Shown here piece by piece: positions 1 through 9,711 of a DNA stretch of 64,000 bases. The position numbers were made by a program, and so were the translations under genes. How positions within the stretch are numbered: position 1 is the first letter of the stretch; every line of letters begins with the position of its first letter. Under the pieces are notes generated by a model. It saw only the letters and a list, made by a program, of their open reading frames with translations, did not search any database and was not told the origin of the DNA. The stretch comes from Lysinibacillus pakistanensis (lineage in GTDB: Bacteria; Bacillota; Bacilli; Bacillales_A; Planococcaceae): assembly GCA_001312325.1 (NCBI GenBank), contig BBDJ01000005.1, forward strand, positions 128,871 to 192,870, given 5' to 3'.

Positions 1-159
1 CCCTAATACTCTTGCAATATCAAAAGCTAACTTTAAACTCGGGTCATATTTGTTATTCTCTATTGCATTAATTGTTTGTCTGGTTACATCACAACGTTCT
101 GCTAATTTTCCTTGAGAAATATTACATTGTTCTCTAAGTTCCTTTATATTATTTTTCAT
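1..159 (-). CDS. XRE-family HTH transcriptional regulator (C-terminus off window)
   Basis: The minus strand from ATG at 159 runs open to the window edge (53 codons). The translation has the classic Cro/CI helix-turn-helix, with ISQGKLAERCDVTRQTINAIE as recognition region and a following NNKYDPSLKLAFDIARVLG segment. This is the short YgzD/YozG type of 65-75 residues found in many Bacilli. An AAGGTGG ribosome site sits 8 bases upstream. Cytoplasmic DNA-binding protein. The target is unknown; a 9-bp inverted repeat just upstream (184-206) could be its own operator. Confidence 0.85.
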   Translation of the reverse strand, partial: MKNNIKELREQCNISQGKLAERCDVTRQTINAIENNKYDPSLKLAFDIARVLG

Positions 160-183
160 TCAACAACCACCTTCATATTTTGA

Positions 184-206
184 GGTGTAAAACATTTTTT
201 TACACC
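184..206. promoter_or_regulatory. Inverted repeat upstream of the XRE gene, candidate operator
   Basis: Perfect 9-bp arms ggtgtaaaa (184-192) and ttttacacc (198-206) are separated by 5 bases, 25 bases upstream of the XRE start codon. Position and symmetry suit autoregulation by the HTH protein. A short terminator-like hairpin is the alternative, but no T-run follows on the minus strand. Confidence 0.45.
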
Positions 207-422
207 CTAATAATACCTAAAATACTAACCATATGTCAAACATGTTTAACACATGATTTTGTTCACATTGGGTTGAAGAAGCAATAATCTTTAAAATGGC
301 AAAAAAAAGAAGTAGCCTCTCAGCCACTTCATCAGTTTATATTTCTCAATTTATATAACATCAAAATTCACTCTAGAAGAGAATTCAAAAAGCTATCCGA
401 ATTTACAATTCAATATTGTCCT

Positions 423-605
423 TCAGCTAATTATATCTTCATCATCTTCAATTAGCACTATTTCAACCATAGCGACTCTTTCCCCCATGAGCCGCAGTCT
501 TTGATAGTAGCAAAAACTTCATATATGCCATCTCCAAAACCTGACTGAAATGCTACGCCTAGTCCTTCCTGTCCCCCGCTGTAATTTAATTGACCTCCTT
601 GTTTA
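423..605 (-). pseudogene. C-terminal remnant of a hypothetical protein (GFGDG-type)
   Basis: The minus strand reads GGQLNYSGGQEGLGVAFQSG, then FGDGIYEVFATIKDCGSWG, a frame change in a G/A run near 487, and VAMVEIVLIEDDEDIIS before a stop at 423. It has no start and a stop lies just upstream at about 606, so only the last 55-60 residues survive. The SGFGDG..YEV pattern resembles the C-terminus of DUF4241-like proteins; that match is from memory. The truncation looks genuine because the missing part is not present upstream. Confidence 0.45.
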
Positions 606-624
606 TCATTATTGGAAGTTTATT

Positions 625-697
625 TCACGGGCAATTCACTATACAAACATAGCTATCATAAGAATAGTAGGTAAAGCTAAATTTAGTCTTACACCTC
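625..697. repeat. Dispersed intergenic repeat, copy 1 (partner at 46430-46504)
   Basis: The segment from cacgggcaattcactatac to tttagtcttacacctcc matches 46430-46504 over about 74 bases with several substitutions and the same order of blocks (caatt.actatacaaa.atagc, then ttagtcttacacctcc). Both copies lie outside genes. The surrounding sequence is not shared, so this is a discrete element. Confidence 0.55.
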
Positions 698-775
698 CTA
701 AACTCACTTCTACTTTTAATTTTCCATCTAACAAAAATATATAAATATGGATAGCTTTTAATGGTTTAACACCCC

Positions 776-803
776 ACTCATGCCCTACAACTAACATATT
801 ATA
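776..803 (+). promoter_or_regulatory. Possible sigma-K promoter of the YjcZ-type gene
   Basis: CATATTATA at 795-803 fits the mother-cell sigma-K -10 pattern CATAnnnTA, and an AC dinucleotide lies 17 bases upstream at 776-777. It is 24 bases before the ATG of a sporulation peptide gene. The motif is short, so chance is possible. Confidence 0.35.
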
Positions 804-826
804 AATGTAGAAAGGAGGGATACTTT

Positions 827-970
827 ATGGGATACTATGGTGGAAATGTTGGTGGTATTAATAACTGCGGCAATAACGGCGGCGGTTATGGTTCATCATT
901 TGCCTTAATTGTTGTTCTATTTATACTTTTAATTATTGTCGGCGCTACATTTATGAGTGGAGGATATTAA
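827..970 (+). CDS. YjcZ-family tiny sporulation membrane peptide
   Basis: A 47-residue peptide starts at ATG 827 behind a perfect AAAGGAGGG site (811-819). A Gly/Asn/Tyr-rich N-terminus ([20 protein letters not shown]) is followed by one hydrophobic helix, [20 protein letters not shown], and a short SGGY tail. This is the signature of the YjcZ / TIGR01732 family of tiny transmembrane proteins of Bacilli, linked to sporulation. It is complete, monocistronic and followed by a terminator at 984. It was too short for a standard ORF cut-off. Precise biochemical role is unknown in the family. Confidence 0.85.
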   Translation: MGYYGGNVGGINNCGNNGGGYGSSFALIVVLFILLIIVGATFMSGGY

Positions 971-983
971 CATTTCTGATTTA

Positions 984-1017
984 AGGGTCACTTCCTAGCT
1001 TGGTGACCCTTTTTTTA
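984..1017 (+). terminator. Rho-independent terminator after YjcZ gene
   Basis: The 8-bp stem agggtcac (984-991) / gtgaccct (1003-1010) is followed directly by a run of seven T. It ends the single-gene yjcZ transcript. Confidence 0.9.
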
Positions 1018-1132
1018 GTGTTTTTCTTCATATTGTACATACTTTTACTTAATATGAAAGTCTTTTCATTTTATTCTTTTTATCTAAAATTAACATATAT
1101 AGTATTACTAGCTTTTTGAAAGGGGTACTAAT

Positions 1133-1787
1133 ATGTCACAGAGTTTCAAAATAGAATTACCAAAAATCTTTTCAGATCTAGAAAAAGCTAATTTTCAAGA
1201 TATTTTTTTATGATGAAGACCCATATTTATCAAATTGTATTATTGCTGATACAGTAATTGATAAAGAAGTTGTTGAAAAATCAGTTGTATCTAAAGTTAT
1301 CTTTAAAAATGCAAAATTCATTGATGTTTCTTTTAGAAAAATTGATTTAACGGATGTAATTTTTGAAAACTGCGATCTATCTAATGCAAACTTAAGTGAA
1401 GGGATTATACATAGAGTTAATTTCAAAAACTGCAAATTATTAGGATCTGATTTTTCTGAAGCTAATCTTGGAAACGTTTCTTTTGAAAATTGTATTGCAA
1501 ATCTATGCAATTTTGCTGTAACCCGTTTCAAGCAGGTGATATTTGACAATTCAATACTACAGAGTGCAAATTTTTATGATTGTTCACTTAATAAGGTGAA
1601 ATTTTATGAAAGTGATATTAATGATGTTGATTTTTCTCAGACTTCTTTAAAGGGAATTGATATTAGTACATGTAATTTTGAAAAACTTAATGTAACCATA
1701 GAAAGTTTGAATGGGTGTGAGGTTTCCACTGAACAAGCTATTGGTTTTGCTTCTTTGTTGGGATTAAAGGTAAAGTCAATAAATTAA
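1133..1787 (+). CDS. Pentapeptide-repeat protein (frameshifted)
   Basis: ATG 1133 (AAAGGGG site upstream) opens MSQSFKIELPKIFSDLEKAN and reaches a stop at once in T7 (1203-1209). With one T removed the frame runs to 1787, about 217 residues. The body is a chain of A(D/N)LXX-like pentapeptides such as LSNANLSEGI, LLGSDFSEANLGNVSF, LQSANF and INDVDFSQTSL, which fold as a right-handed quadrilateral beta-helix. The C-terminal segment (EQAIGFASLLGLKVKS) matches the end of the common Bacillus form. Some members shield gyrase from quinolones, but nothing here shows that activity. Confidence 0.8.
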
Positions 1788-1986
1788 AAAAAGCACAAGC
1801 TGATTAGAATATTACGGCTTTCTCTTCTCCAAAAAAATCAAGAAAATTTGTAGTAGTTGAAAGAGGTTAAATAGGAAAAAAATGCACACCTGCGAAGTGA
1901 ATGTAGTTTAGTCGTATCTTTTATAAGAAAGATTGGATCTACTCTATTATTATAATAAAGTAAATATCTTAGGAGGGAATCAGAAA

Positions 1987-2560
1987 ATGATTGATAATCA
2001 TTTATTTAGAGGTGATTTTATCATTATTACCGGAGGTCCAGGTTCTGGTAAAACAACTCTGTTAGATGAATTACAGGAAAATAACTATAAATACATCCCT
2101 GAAGTTGCAAGAGAAATTATTCAAACACAAGTTTCTTCCATGGGTGATGCGTTACCTTGGAAAAATGTAAAAAAAATATCGTGATTTAATGTTAGATCGA
2201 TCAATAGAAAGTTTTATTTCAGCATTGTCGAACCCTCAAAATAAGCCTTTATTTTTTGATAGAGGCATTCCAGATACTCTTGCTTATACTCAATTGATTA
2301 ATCTTCCAATTTCAAAGAAACTTGAGTCAGCAACTAGGAAGTACATGTATAACAAGAGAGTGTTTATTTTACCTCCTTGGAAAGATATATACAAAACTGA
2401 TTCTGAAAGAAAACAGGATTTTGAGGAAGCTGTAGCAACCTATAAAATCATGTTTGAAACATATAAACATCTTGGATATGAACTTATTAAAGTACCTAAA
2501 TTGAGCGTTGAAGAAAGAGCAAGCTTTATTACTGAAAATGTAGTATCTTGGAAGCTTTAA
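1987..2560 (+). CDS. AAA family ATPase/kinase (AAA_28 type, frameshifted)
   Basis: ATG 1987 is chosen because TTAGGAGGG lies 10 bases upstream. A Walker A motif GGPGSGKTT occurs at residues 16-24, followed by YIPEVAREIIQTQ, which is the conserved E.R segment of AAA_28 ATPases, and DRGIPDTLAY as the Walker B-like strand. The frame breaks at A8 (2169-2176); removal of one A joins WKNVKK to YRDLMLDRS and the frame runs to 2560, about 190 residues. The family consists of small P-loop NTPases, some of them nucleoside or nicotinamide kinases. Substrate unknown. Confidence 0.8.
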
Positions 2561-3088
2561 ATGAAAGGTTACCTGTACTTGATTACTTTCATTGTTTTCA
2601 TTCCTCGTTTTTTTCCTTTGCGTCTTATGCGCTCGAACAAACAAAATTCACAAAAGCATTTGATGTAGACGCTAATCACTTTAAATAGCATATGCATTTA
2701 CTATCTTGATTTTGGATATAAAGTTTATCGTTTTTTAATTACGTATTTTATGCTAATAGATTTAACAAGTGCAAATCCAGTAAAGTAGTCTGACACTATC
2801 CACATGGAATATTGACTTTAACTGGAGAGCTTTTGACTGTTGCTTCTAAATCTATCATCATAAAAAGCTTATATATTTCATCTACTTTTACAATCCCCCC
2901 TCTTGTTTAAAATTCTCAACAGAAGCGTTTGTTGACTGGACTTATTTAAAGCAGTAGGACAAAATTTTTTTATTTTTTTAAATTTTTTTAACCTAATTTT
3001 AACCTTAATAGTTTATATTACCAATTATGGAATTTATAAATATGGATTTGTTAATTCCAAAAACAATTATTTTTAGGAGGCTTATATT
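2561..3088. other. Gene-poor region with a possible gene remnant
   Basis: No complete gene is visible. On the minus strand, ATG 2804 to 2727 reads MWIVSDYFTGFALVKSISIK and then YVIKKR, a protein-like 26-residue fragment without a ribosome site; it may be a leftover of a lost gene. The rest is AT-rich spacer leading to the AGGAGG site of the gene at 3089. Confidence 0.3.
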
Positions 3089-3957
3089 ATGTCAAATCAA
3101 GATTTACAGATGGAAAGCTGGTTAACAGTAAATGATGTTTCCCTTCATCAAAATATTCAAACACCACTTTCTTTCGACCTTACTTCCTCTTTACAAGATG
3201 CAACACCTGTCCAAGATACTATAAGTGGAGGTTTAATTATTGGTAACACACAAAACGAAGCTATCGATGCCAATAATAATGTAAAAAAAATGCACTGCAA
3301 ACCTACGGTCGTTTTAGTAATGAGGTCAAAGAATCTGCTCAAGTAAGTCCGATTGTTGGATTAACAACTATACTTGATATTGCAAGAATAGTTTCCAATT
3401 ACAACCCGGCTTTGCCCACTGATCAAGAAAATGATGAAACTAAAAAAGCAAGAGTTATTGCATACAACCAATATATTACGAAGGTGTTGCAAAATCCTTT
3501 AATGCACTTAAAAAGCAACTATGAAAAAAAATACACAAAACGAACTTCTAGCTGGAAGACAGCCATTGATGAAATCAGTAATTTATATGATGGCATCACA
3601 GAAAAAGATAAAGAGAAAATTAAAAATAGTTTACAAGCTTTAGCAGAAGCTGCCTCTTCAAGATCAAATAAAGCCAATACAGAAAATATATTTGCTCAAA
3701 ATGTTATTGTGTGCAATGATGAAGAAATTGAATTTTGTATTTATTCAAGTTCAGTTACAATGCTTTATAGTGGTGGTAAAAATACCGTAAGACAGGTTGA
3801 TTTCACTCTAAACGAAACCCACATTAGATTTACAAAAGAGTTATGGAGTAGATACTCTGATAAAGTTTTAGATAAACACTTAGCGTTGATAGATGATTGG
3901 CTACTTGGAATTAGTACTCCTAATAGTGATAAAACTACTCTCGCTTGCTTTGTTTAA
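3089..3957 (+). CDS. Unknown protein, about 290 residues (frameshifted)
   Basis: ATG 3089 follows TTTAGGAGGC. The frame breaks at A8 (3283-3290); one added A joins NNVKKNALQTYGRF to the reading frame ending at 3957. No signal peptide or membrane segment is seen. The polar Ser/Thr/Gln-rich N-terminus (1-65) is followed by a helical core and a C-terminal beta-rich part (IFAQNVIVCNDEEIEFCIYS, then TLNETHIRFTKELWSRYSDK). The last part reminds me of small cytosolic proteins encoded beside secreted toxins, but I cannot name the family. It is a single gene with its own terminator at 3968. Confidence 0.65.
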
Positions 3958-3967
3958 CATATCTATC

Positions 3968-4003
3968 AAAGGAAACCAGATAAATAGTGGTTTCCTTTTT
4001 TTT
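3968..4003 (+). terminator. Terminator of the unknown gene at 3089
   Basis: The stem ggaaacca (3971-3978) / tggtttcc (3988-3995), extended by A/T pairs, is followed by T8. It starts 10 bases after the stop codon. Confidence 0.85.
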
Positions 4004-4129
4004 CTTTGATAATCATCAATTTTCTACTTTATTGTAAAAGCAGTAATAAGCCTTGTAATTTGTGTTTTAAAGATAATACTAATAGAATTTGAATACCTTG
4101 ATAAACCTGAGATGTTCTATAAAACATGC

Positions 4130-4158
4130 AAAAAGCGATGCTTTTATTCAAGCATCGC
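4130..4158 (-). terminator. Terminator of the arsR-SRPBCC operon
   Basis: A 9-bp stem, gcgatgctt (4135-4143) / aagcatcgc (4150-4158), is followed on the minus strand by five T. It lies 147 bases after the end of the SRPBCC gene. Confidence 0.75.
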
Positions 4159-4304
4159 CCTCGTAAATTTATTTTTTTCTATTACTGCATAGAGTTTTAA
4201 ATTCCCTACAAAATTAAATATTACAGCTTCTGCAATAATTATAATTTATCGAAATCTTTTATGCAAAAACATCAAAGTTTTCAGGCTACACTTTTTTTGA
4301 TAAT

Positions 4305-4821
4305 TTACTTCAGTGACTGAACAATCTCATCCAAACGATCCCAAGTTTCTGTAATTCCTTGTAACATGCCCATATCCATAACAGTCTTAAGTGCCTCGGC
4401 GGACACGTATTCTGCACGGTTTATCAGCTTAGTCTTGCCATTAAAATCGATGAATTCCAATGTCATCTCGGTCGATGGCATGGAATCATTCAAGTTTCCT
4501 TCAGCATCTGAAAAGTAATCAGTATAGCTAATTTTCTCTGGCTCAATAATCTCCTTATAAATCCCTTTGCCCCACGATTCCATACCAAAAAAATTGACCT
4601 TGGTTTGGATCGACACATTTCATGCAGTAGTGCCAAACGCCTCCTGGACGGAAATCAACGGTGCAAACTGGAACTTCCCATCCCTTCGGTCCCCACCAGC
4701 GTTTCAGGTGCTCTGGCTCTTTAAACATTTTGAATAAGAAATCACGTGGAGCATCAAAAACGCGCTCTAGTATAAGTACACAATCATTTTCTACCCTAGA
4801 TACCATTGAATTGCTTGACAT
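4305..4821 (-). CDS. SRPBCC/AHSA1-domain protein (frameshifted)
   Basis: ATG 4821 has GGAGGAAG 7 bases upstream and is preferred over the upstream ATG 4842, which lies inside the preceding gene's end. The N-terminal half carries the AHSA1 hallmark LERVFDAPRDFLFKMF..PEHLKRWWGPKGW and a DFRPGGVWHY strand; after an indel in A7 (4587-4593) the remainder continues with the typical MTLEFIDFNGKTKLI strand and a long C-terminal helix ending WDRLDEIVQSLK. Such START-like folds bind hydrophobic ligands. It is cotranscribed after an ArsR regulator (17-base gap), a recurrent pairing in Bacilli. Confidence 0.88.
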
Positions 4822-4838
4822 TGCACTTCCTCCTTTAA

Positions 4839-5207
4839 TCATGAAATGGTTTTATGATCTTTCTTTTTTTTCTGCAATTCCTTCAAATATGCATCTAGGT
4901 TATCGTATCTTTCCTGCATTACACACTGGAAGGACTGTATCCATGAATCCAGCTCTTGGAATGGCTCAGGTCGGAGCTTGTAGATTCGGCGGTTAGCTTC
5001 AGCCTGCACCTCCACAATCCCATTATCGCTAAGAACCTTTAGATGCTTTGAAGTTTGGGGCTGCCTCAATTCCAGTTGGTCGGTGATTTCACCCACGGTT
5101 AGAGGACCCTGGCGCAAGAGTTCGACAATATTTATACGGTTTGTTTCAGACAAAGCGCTTAATGTCGATATATTTACGCCTGGAATTTTCCCTGACATAT
5201 AGCTCAC
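4839..5207 (-). CDS. ArsR-family winged-helix regulator
   Basis: Intact, 122 residues. The HTH runs from LSALSETNRINIVELLRQGP through LTVGEITDQLELRQPQTSKHLKVLSDNGIV to the wing EANRRIYKLRPEP, then a Lys-rich C-terminal helix. No CxC metal site is seen, so a non-metal ligand is likely. First gene of a two-gene operon with the SRPBCC protein; this type usually represses its own operon. Confidence 0.9.
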   Translation of the reverse strand: MSYMSGKIPGVNISTLSALSETNRINIVELLRQGPLTVGEITDQLELRQPQTSKHLKVLSDNGIVEVQAEANRRIYKLRPEPFQELDSWIQSFQCVMQERYDNLDAYLKELQKKKKDHKTIS

Positions 5208-5262
5208 CTCGTAATATGATGGTCGCCTGTTCTACATCGCACAGGCATTATCACCTGTTATC

Positions 5263-5292
5263 AATATAACCTATGAGGAATATTCCTGTCAA
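5263..5292 (-). promoter_or_regulatory. Sigma-A promoter of the arsR operon
   Basis: On the minus strand TTGACA (5292-5287) and TATATT (5268-5263) are separated by 18 bases, about 55 bases before the ArsR start. Short repeats around the -10 (acaggcattatcacctgtta) could hold the ArsR operator. Confidence 0.6.
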
Positions 5293-5440
5293 AGCATATT
5301 AAAAAGAAACCTCTTGATTAGGTTGTATCAATAATTTCAGATGCTTGCCAATTGACATTAAGAAGCATGTAAGATTCCCTGACCTCTATGTACTTCAAGA
5401 AACTTCTGTCTACTTTCTATTTCTTTCTCCCTTTTAAAGC

Positions 5441-5472
5441 TAAAAAAAACCACACCAAGTAAGATGTGATTT
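5441..5472 (-). terminator. Terminator of the DUF6713-like gene
   Basis: A stem aaccaca (5448-5454) / tgtgatt (5465-5471) with one G-T pair is followed on the minus strand by T8. It lies 16 bases after the corrected stop codon at 5488. Confidence 0.65.
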
Positions 5473-5487
5473 TAAAAATAATATTAA

Positions 5488-5857
5488 CTAACTATTAATT
5501 AAAAACAAGAAATGTACAACTGCAAGAATCCCCATTGGATAAATTATAGCTCTTGAAAATGTATTTTTAAATTCATTTCGAGGGTGTTTTTCAAAAAAAT
5601 AAATGTAAGATTGCATGGATAATAAAGAATAAATCTAGGAACCAAAACACAATTATCTGATACTCGCTGAATAGTAAAGAAAGTATTATTACATATAGAA
5701 AAAGATGAAGAAACGTGAAAACTTTATATGCTTTAGAATCCTCCATATCCTTCAGTACAATAAACAATCGCCATTCTGAGCGCCTTATGGCATCCATTTC
5801 ATGCAAAAGAAATAAAGATAGGTTAAATAAGAAAAGCACAAGCAAAAAATCAGGCAT
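5488..5857 (-). CDS. DUF6713-like small integral membrane protein (frameshifted)
   Basis: ATG 5857 with GGGGGTAT upstream. Three hydrophobic segments; the first carries LHEMDAIRRSEWRLF, the 'HE.DA...EWR' signature I associate with DUF6713. The frame breaks in A7 at 5593-5599; with one base removed the protein continues FEKHPRNEFKNTFSRAIIYP and ends with a third helix, MGILAVVHFLFLINS, at 5488 (about 122 residues). Function unknown. Confidence 0.6.
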
Positions 5858-6039
5858 GTTATACCCCCTACAACTTTATATCATCATGTTACTACAAAAC
5901 TATCGCCTCAAAATAAAATAAATATGTCAATATGAAGTCAAATTAACATAAGTTAGGCAAAGCAAAAGCCCGTACAAAAGAATACGGCCTAGCTATCACT
6001 TGTTTAAGCGATTAAAATTAATTATGTTAGAAAGTGTTT

Positions 6040-6360
6040 TTACTTAATAGAAGTCATTTTATTACAATTAAAATCAATATTAAATTGCTCTATTTTTACG
6101 ACATAATCCCCTATTCAATTCAACTCTTCATCATAAGTACCAGAGTTTGTTTTTTTACTACCTAAATCGAAGATGCAACCTTTCTGAACACCATTATGAC
6201 TATCTTGATTAATTTTCTAACGAACCTAGAAATACATAGTTCGTATTTTGTTTAGTTTTTCAATTCCAATTAAGACTTTCTTTCCTTCAGTAAACATGTT
6301 CGCCTGTAACCCTTTAATTTCGTAATAAAAATTTCGCAATTTACTCTTCTCTTATAATAG
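6040..6360 (-). pseudogene. Decayed gene with in-frame stops
   Basis: One minus-strand frame reads protein-like over about 105 codons: FYYEIKGLQANMFTEGKKVL, then IGIEKLNKIRTMYF, stop, VR, stop, KINQDSHNGVQKGCIFDLG, GTYDEELN, stop, IGDYVVKIEQFNIDFN and a final stop at 6040. The three internal stops are substitutions in a single frame, not homopolymer slips, so this is real decay. The pattern suggests a small exported or lipoprotein gene whose N-terminus is lost. Hairpin 5957-5993 may be its old terminator. Confidence 0.45.
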
Positions 6361-6471
6361 ATTTAGATGTAGTATATTATTACTAAATCAGATTTACTCA
6401 ATATATTCAAAGTTATACTTTTTTTTCACAATAATTTTTGAAGATAGTTGGGCCAATAGGAGGATATATTT

Positions 6472-8178
6472 TTGAAAAACTTATCAATTGGAAAGAAAAT
6501 GCTAACACTTATTACATCTGCTGTTATTTTTCTGCTAATTATTTCGGGAGTTGGTTTTTTCTACATAAAGGATATGGCGGACAAATCCAGCAAGATGTAC
6601 AACGAGTCACTTTTGCCAATTCAATATATCGGTGAAATTCGCACTGACATTCGTGCGATGGGTTCTTTCGTTTTAGAGCTCATGATTACTACAGATGCAG
6701 ATCGTAATGCCGACCTACAAACAAACATCTCACAAAGGTCTGAGAATATTAAAGACTCAATCGTGAAATTCGAGGCCTCTTACAATGGAAATGAAGATGA
6801 ACAAAAACTGTTAGAATCTCTTAAATTCAATCTCGATGGTTATTTTAATGCCATGGAAAAAGTTATTGATTTGGCTGGTCAGAACCAAAACATCGAAGCC
6901 TATTCTATGTTCATCACAACATTAGCTGATTTTAGTGAGAATATGGCAAATGATGCACGTAATCTTATGACTCTATGTTCTGAGGATGCCGATAAGCTTA
7001 ATAAAGAAAATGAACAAAGTCTATTCACTACTATGATTATGACTATCATTCTCTCTGTTTTGGCCGTTATTTTCTTTATTACATTGGCGACATGGATTGC
7101 CCGTTTAATTGTAAATCCAGTTAAAGAATTGCAGGCTAATATGTTAAAGGTTGGCGACGGCGATTTGACTGTGGAGGGTAAGTATTCATCAAAGGATGAA
7201 ATCGGTCAATTAACCCAATCATTTAATACAATGATAAATAATATTAATAATACAGTAACGAAAGTCACTGAAACTGCTAATCATGTCGCTGCAGCATCTG
7301 AAGAACTGAATGTTAATGCAGCAGAAACTTCAAAAGCAACAGAATTGGTTGCAAATACAATGGAAACCATCGCTCAAGGATCAGTAGAACAACTCAATAA
7401 TGTTTCTAACACATTCAATACCGTCAATGAACTGTCAACAGGTGTTCAACAAGTGGCTGGAAATGCTCAAGCTGTAAGCGAACTTTCAGGGGATTCATTA
7501 TCTCTAGTGATAAATGGTATAGATGCCGCAAATCAAATGAATCAACAAATGATGGACATTACAGATCGTGTAAAAGGGTTATCTGAAATTGTGGACTTGT
7601 TAGGACAACGTTCAAATAAAATTGGTCAAATTATTGATTCAATTACAGCAATCGCTGAACAAACGAATCTTCTTGCCCTGAACGCCGCAATTGAAGCTGC
7701 ACGTGCTGGCGAGCATGGGAAAGGTTTTGCTGTTGTTGCAGATGAGGTTAGAAAATTAGCAGAGCAGTCTGCTGTTTCTTCAAATCAAATTGAAGTATTG
7801 ATTTCTGAGACACAGAAAGATACGCTTAGGGCTGTTGAATCAATGAAGTTAGTAACATCAGAAGTGACAGAAGGGATTAAAACAACGGAAAATACACGTA
7901 CAACTTTCGCTTCAATTCAAAATGCAATTCAAAGTGTTACGACACAGGTAGAAGAAGTGTCGGCAGCAGTCGAGGAAATGGCTGCGGGGACTCAGGAAAT
8001 TGTTGGTAGTATGAATACAATTCACTCCATAACTAAATCTACTACTGTTGGAGCAGAGAGTATGTCAGCTACAACTGAAGAACAAATGGCATCAATGGAG
8101 GAAATTTCATCATCTGCTAATGCACTTGCAAACTTGGCAGAGGAGTTAAGAGACCTGGCATCTCAATTCCGAGTTTAA
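6472..8178 (+). CDS. Methyl-accepting chemotaxis protein
   Basis: Intact, 568 residues, TTG start at 6472 set by AGGAGG at 6459. Order of parts: TM1 (about 8-28), an extracellular four-helix-bundle sensor (30-185), TM2 (about 187-208), HAMP (210-262, with [20 protein letters not shown]), and a cytoplasmic coiled-coil signalling domain whose hairpin tip is [20 protein letters not shown]. It would report a chemical signal to CheA/CheW at the membrane. Glu/Gln pairs such as EQLNNV and AAVEEMAAG flank the tip as methylation candidates. Ligand unknown; no chemotaxis genes adjoin it. Confidence 0.95.
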   Translation: MKNLSIGKKMLTLITSAVIFLLIISGVGFFYIKDMADKSSKMYNESLLPIQYIGEIRTDIRAMGSFVLELMITTDADRNADLQTNISQRSENIKDSIVKFEASYNGNEDEQKLLESLKFNLDGYFNAMEKVIDLAGQNQNIEAYSMFITTLADFSENMANDARNLMTLCSEDADKLNKENEQSLFTTMIMTIILSVLAVIFFITLATWIARLIVNPVKELQANMLKVGDGDLTVEGKYSSKDEIGQLTQSFNTMINNINNTVTKVTETANHVAAASEELNVNAAETSKATELVANTMETIAQGSVEQLNNVSNTFNTVNELSTGVQQVAGNAQAVSELSGDSLSLVINGIDAANQMNQQMMDITDRVKGLSEIVDLLGQRSNKIGQIIDSITAIAEQTNLLALNAAIEAARAGEHGKGFAVVADEVRKLAEQSAVSSNQIEVLISETQKDTLRAVESMKLVTSEVTEGIKTTENTRTTFASIQNAIQSVTTQVEEVSAAVEEMAAGTQEIVGSMNTIHSITKSTTVGAESMSATTEEQMASMEEISSSANALANLAEELRDLASQFRV

Positions 8179-8261
8179 TACGATCATCATTTGCAGCACC
8201 ACTTTTAACAATTTAATTTGATTTTACATTTTTTTCCAAAATAACAATATCAGTTATATAA

Positions 8262-8304
8262 AAAGAAGCGGCTAGATTCTGTTTTTGATCTATACCGCTT
8301 CTTC
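8262..8304. terminator. Convergent hairpin between chemotaxis receptor and LD-carboxypeptidase
   Basis: An 8-bp stem agaagcgg (8264-8271) / ccgcttct (8295-8302) encloses a 23-base loop. On the minus strand it is followed by TTTTTATA, so it mainly ends the carboxypeptidase transcript. Confidence 0.65.
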
Positions 8305-8409
8305 TCCATTAGCTCTCACTGTTCCTTAAAACCTGTGTAGTTACCTTGTGAAGTGGTATAGTGCTAACCCCTCTGAAATCGCTTCATATCAACATTTATA
8401 AAGCTTATA

Positions 8410-9419
8410 TTATATAAAATATTGTAAAATCCTCCCTTTCCCACTGCACAATTCCACTTCTGCATATGCTCCGTTTATAAATGTTATTTGTGGGGGAACA
8501 TGTCCACAGTCAATATCATAAATTATGGGTACTTGAAGCTCCATAGCTAGCTCCTTGTAAACATCTTCAACTGTATAATTTCCTACTGTGGTATTTGCCT
8601 GGCTTCTGCCAAACATAGTACCCGAACAATTAGTAAACCATCCAGCCAATTTCATTTGTACAAGGGATCTACGTAAATCGGTCGTTGACAATTCACAATT
8701 TTCTAGAAACCATAAAATAGGTTCATCTTTAATATAATTTTCTTTAAAGTTTTGAACCTCACCAAATCTTGTCCCAATTAAATGTCTAATAGTATCAATA
8801 CATCCACCAAGTAAACGCCCCTGTATTTGAACAAGGTTATTTGAAATTGATTTCCATTCAGTTTTTTTCTGTGAAATTAAAAACATATGGAGTGGGTTGA
8901 TCAAACTGCCATTCCTTTTGATATTGTTCTGACGAAAGTTGTAGTATGGATTCCCCTTTTTTTCAGAGAAAGAACTGACTCCCACATTGCTGTCGTATTA
9001 TCAGAATACTCGACTCTTAAATCTATAAAATTTGTTCCATGTGCAGTAGCCATACCTGTTTTTAATGTAATCGCCAACAATAAAAGACTAATATCTGAGT
9101 AACCTAAAATCCATTTCGTTTGAATATTATCAAAGTCAATAAATTCAAGAGTTTCAATAAGTAGCTCCCCTCCCCATGGTGGAATAATAATATGAATATC
9201 ATCATTCATCATCATTTCATTAAACTCTTCAGCACGCTTTGATGCAGGTGCAGATTTTGCTTTATCTTGAGTCCAAGCAGTATCTCCACAAATCACAGAA
9301 TAGCCTTTCCTCTTTACACGATTACATGCCATTTTCAATAATTCATGCAGTTCAGTGGGTACTCCAGAAGAAGGTGCTGTAACTCCAATCTCCTTTTCTA
9401 AAAATGGATATTGAATCAT
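8410..9419 (-). CDS. LD-carboxypeptidase family protein (peptidase S66, MccF-like; frameshifted)
   Basis: ATG 9419 is preferred (GAGGGTGAT 5 bases upstream). The N-terminal domain has GVTAPSSGVPTELHELL and the nucleophile elbow ILGYSDISLL with the catalytic Ser; the C-terminal domain has GRLLGGCIDTIRHLIGT, LWFLENCE (Glu of the triad) and DCGHVPPQITF (His). The frame breaks in T7 at 8957-8963. Corrected length is about 336 residues, as expected for S66. LdcA-type enzymes trim muropeptides, while MccF types hydrolyse microcin-C-like acyl-nucleotides; the long spacing and lone context do not decide between them. Confidence 0.88.
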
Positions 9420-9711
9420 ATGTATCACCCTCATTTTTGCATTATTCTAACATAAAATATCATTTTTTCAAAAAAAGGGAATTCTCTAGCAATAATTTTT
9501 TTCTGTATTAATATGTTCTTATTGAAAAAAAATAGTAGTCCGCATCGTACCAAATTGCAAAAGATTTAAACCTACTGGAGATTATGTAGTAGGCAAAACC
9601 TTGAGGAGTATAATATTTATATTACTTATCATATTGAAATTTTATATCTATAAATCAATCAATAATCTAAAATATTACTTGAAGTTATTAAAAACTTAAT
9701 GGAGGTATAAC

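Noticed and set aside
550..744. 64-codon plus-strand open frame
   Set aside because: No ribosome site, and it overlaps a clear minus-strand protein remnant (423-605) and a repeat (625-697).
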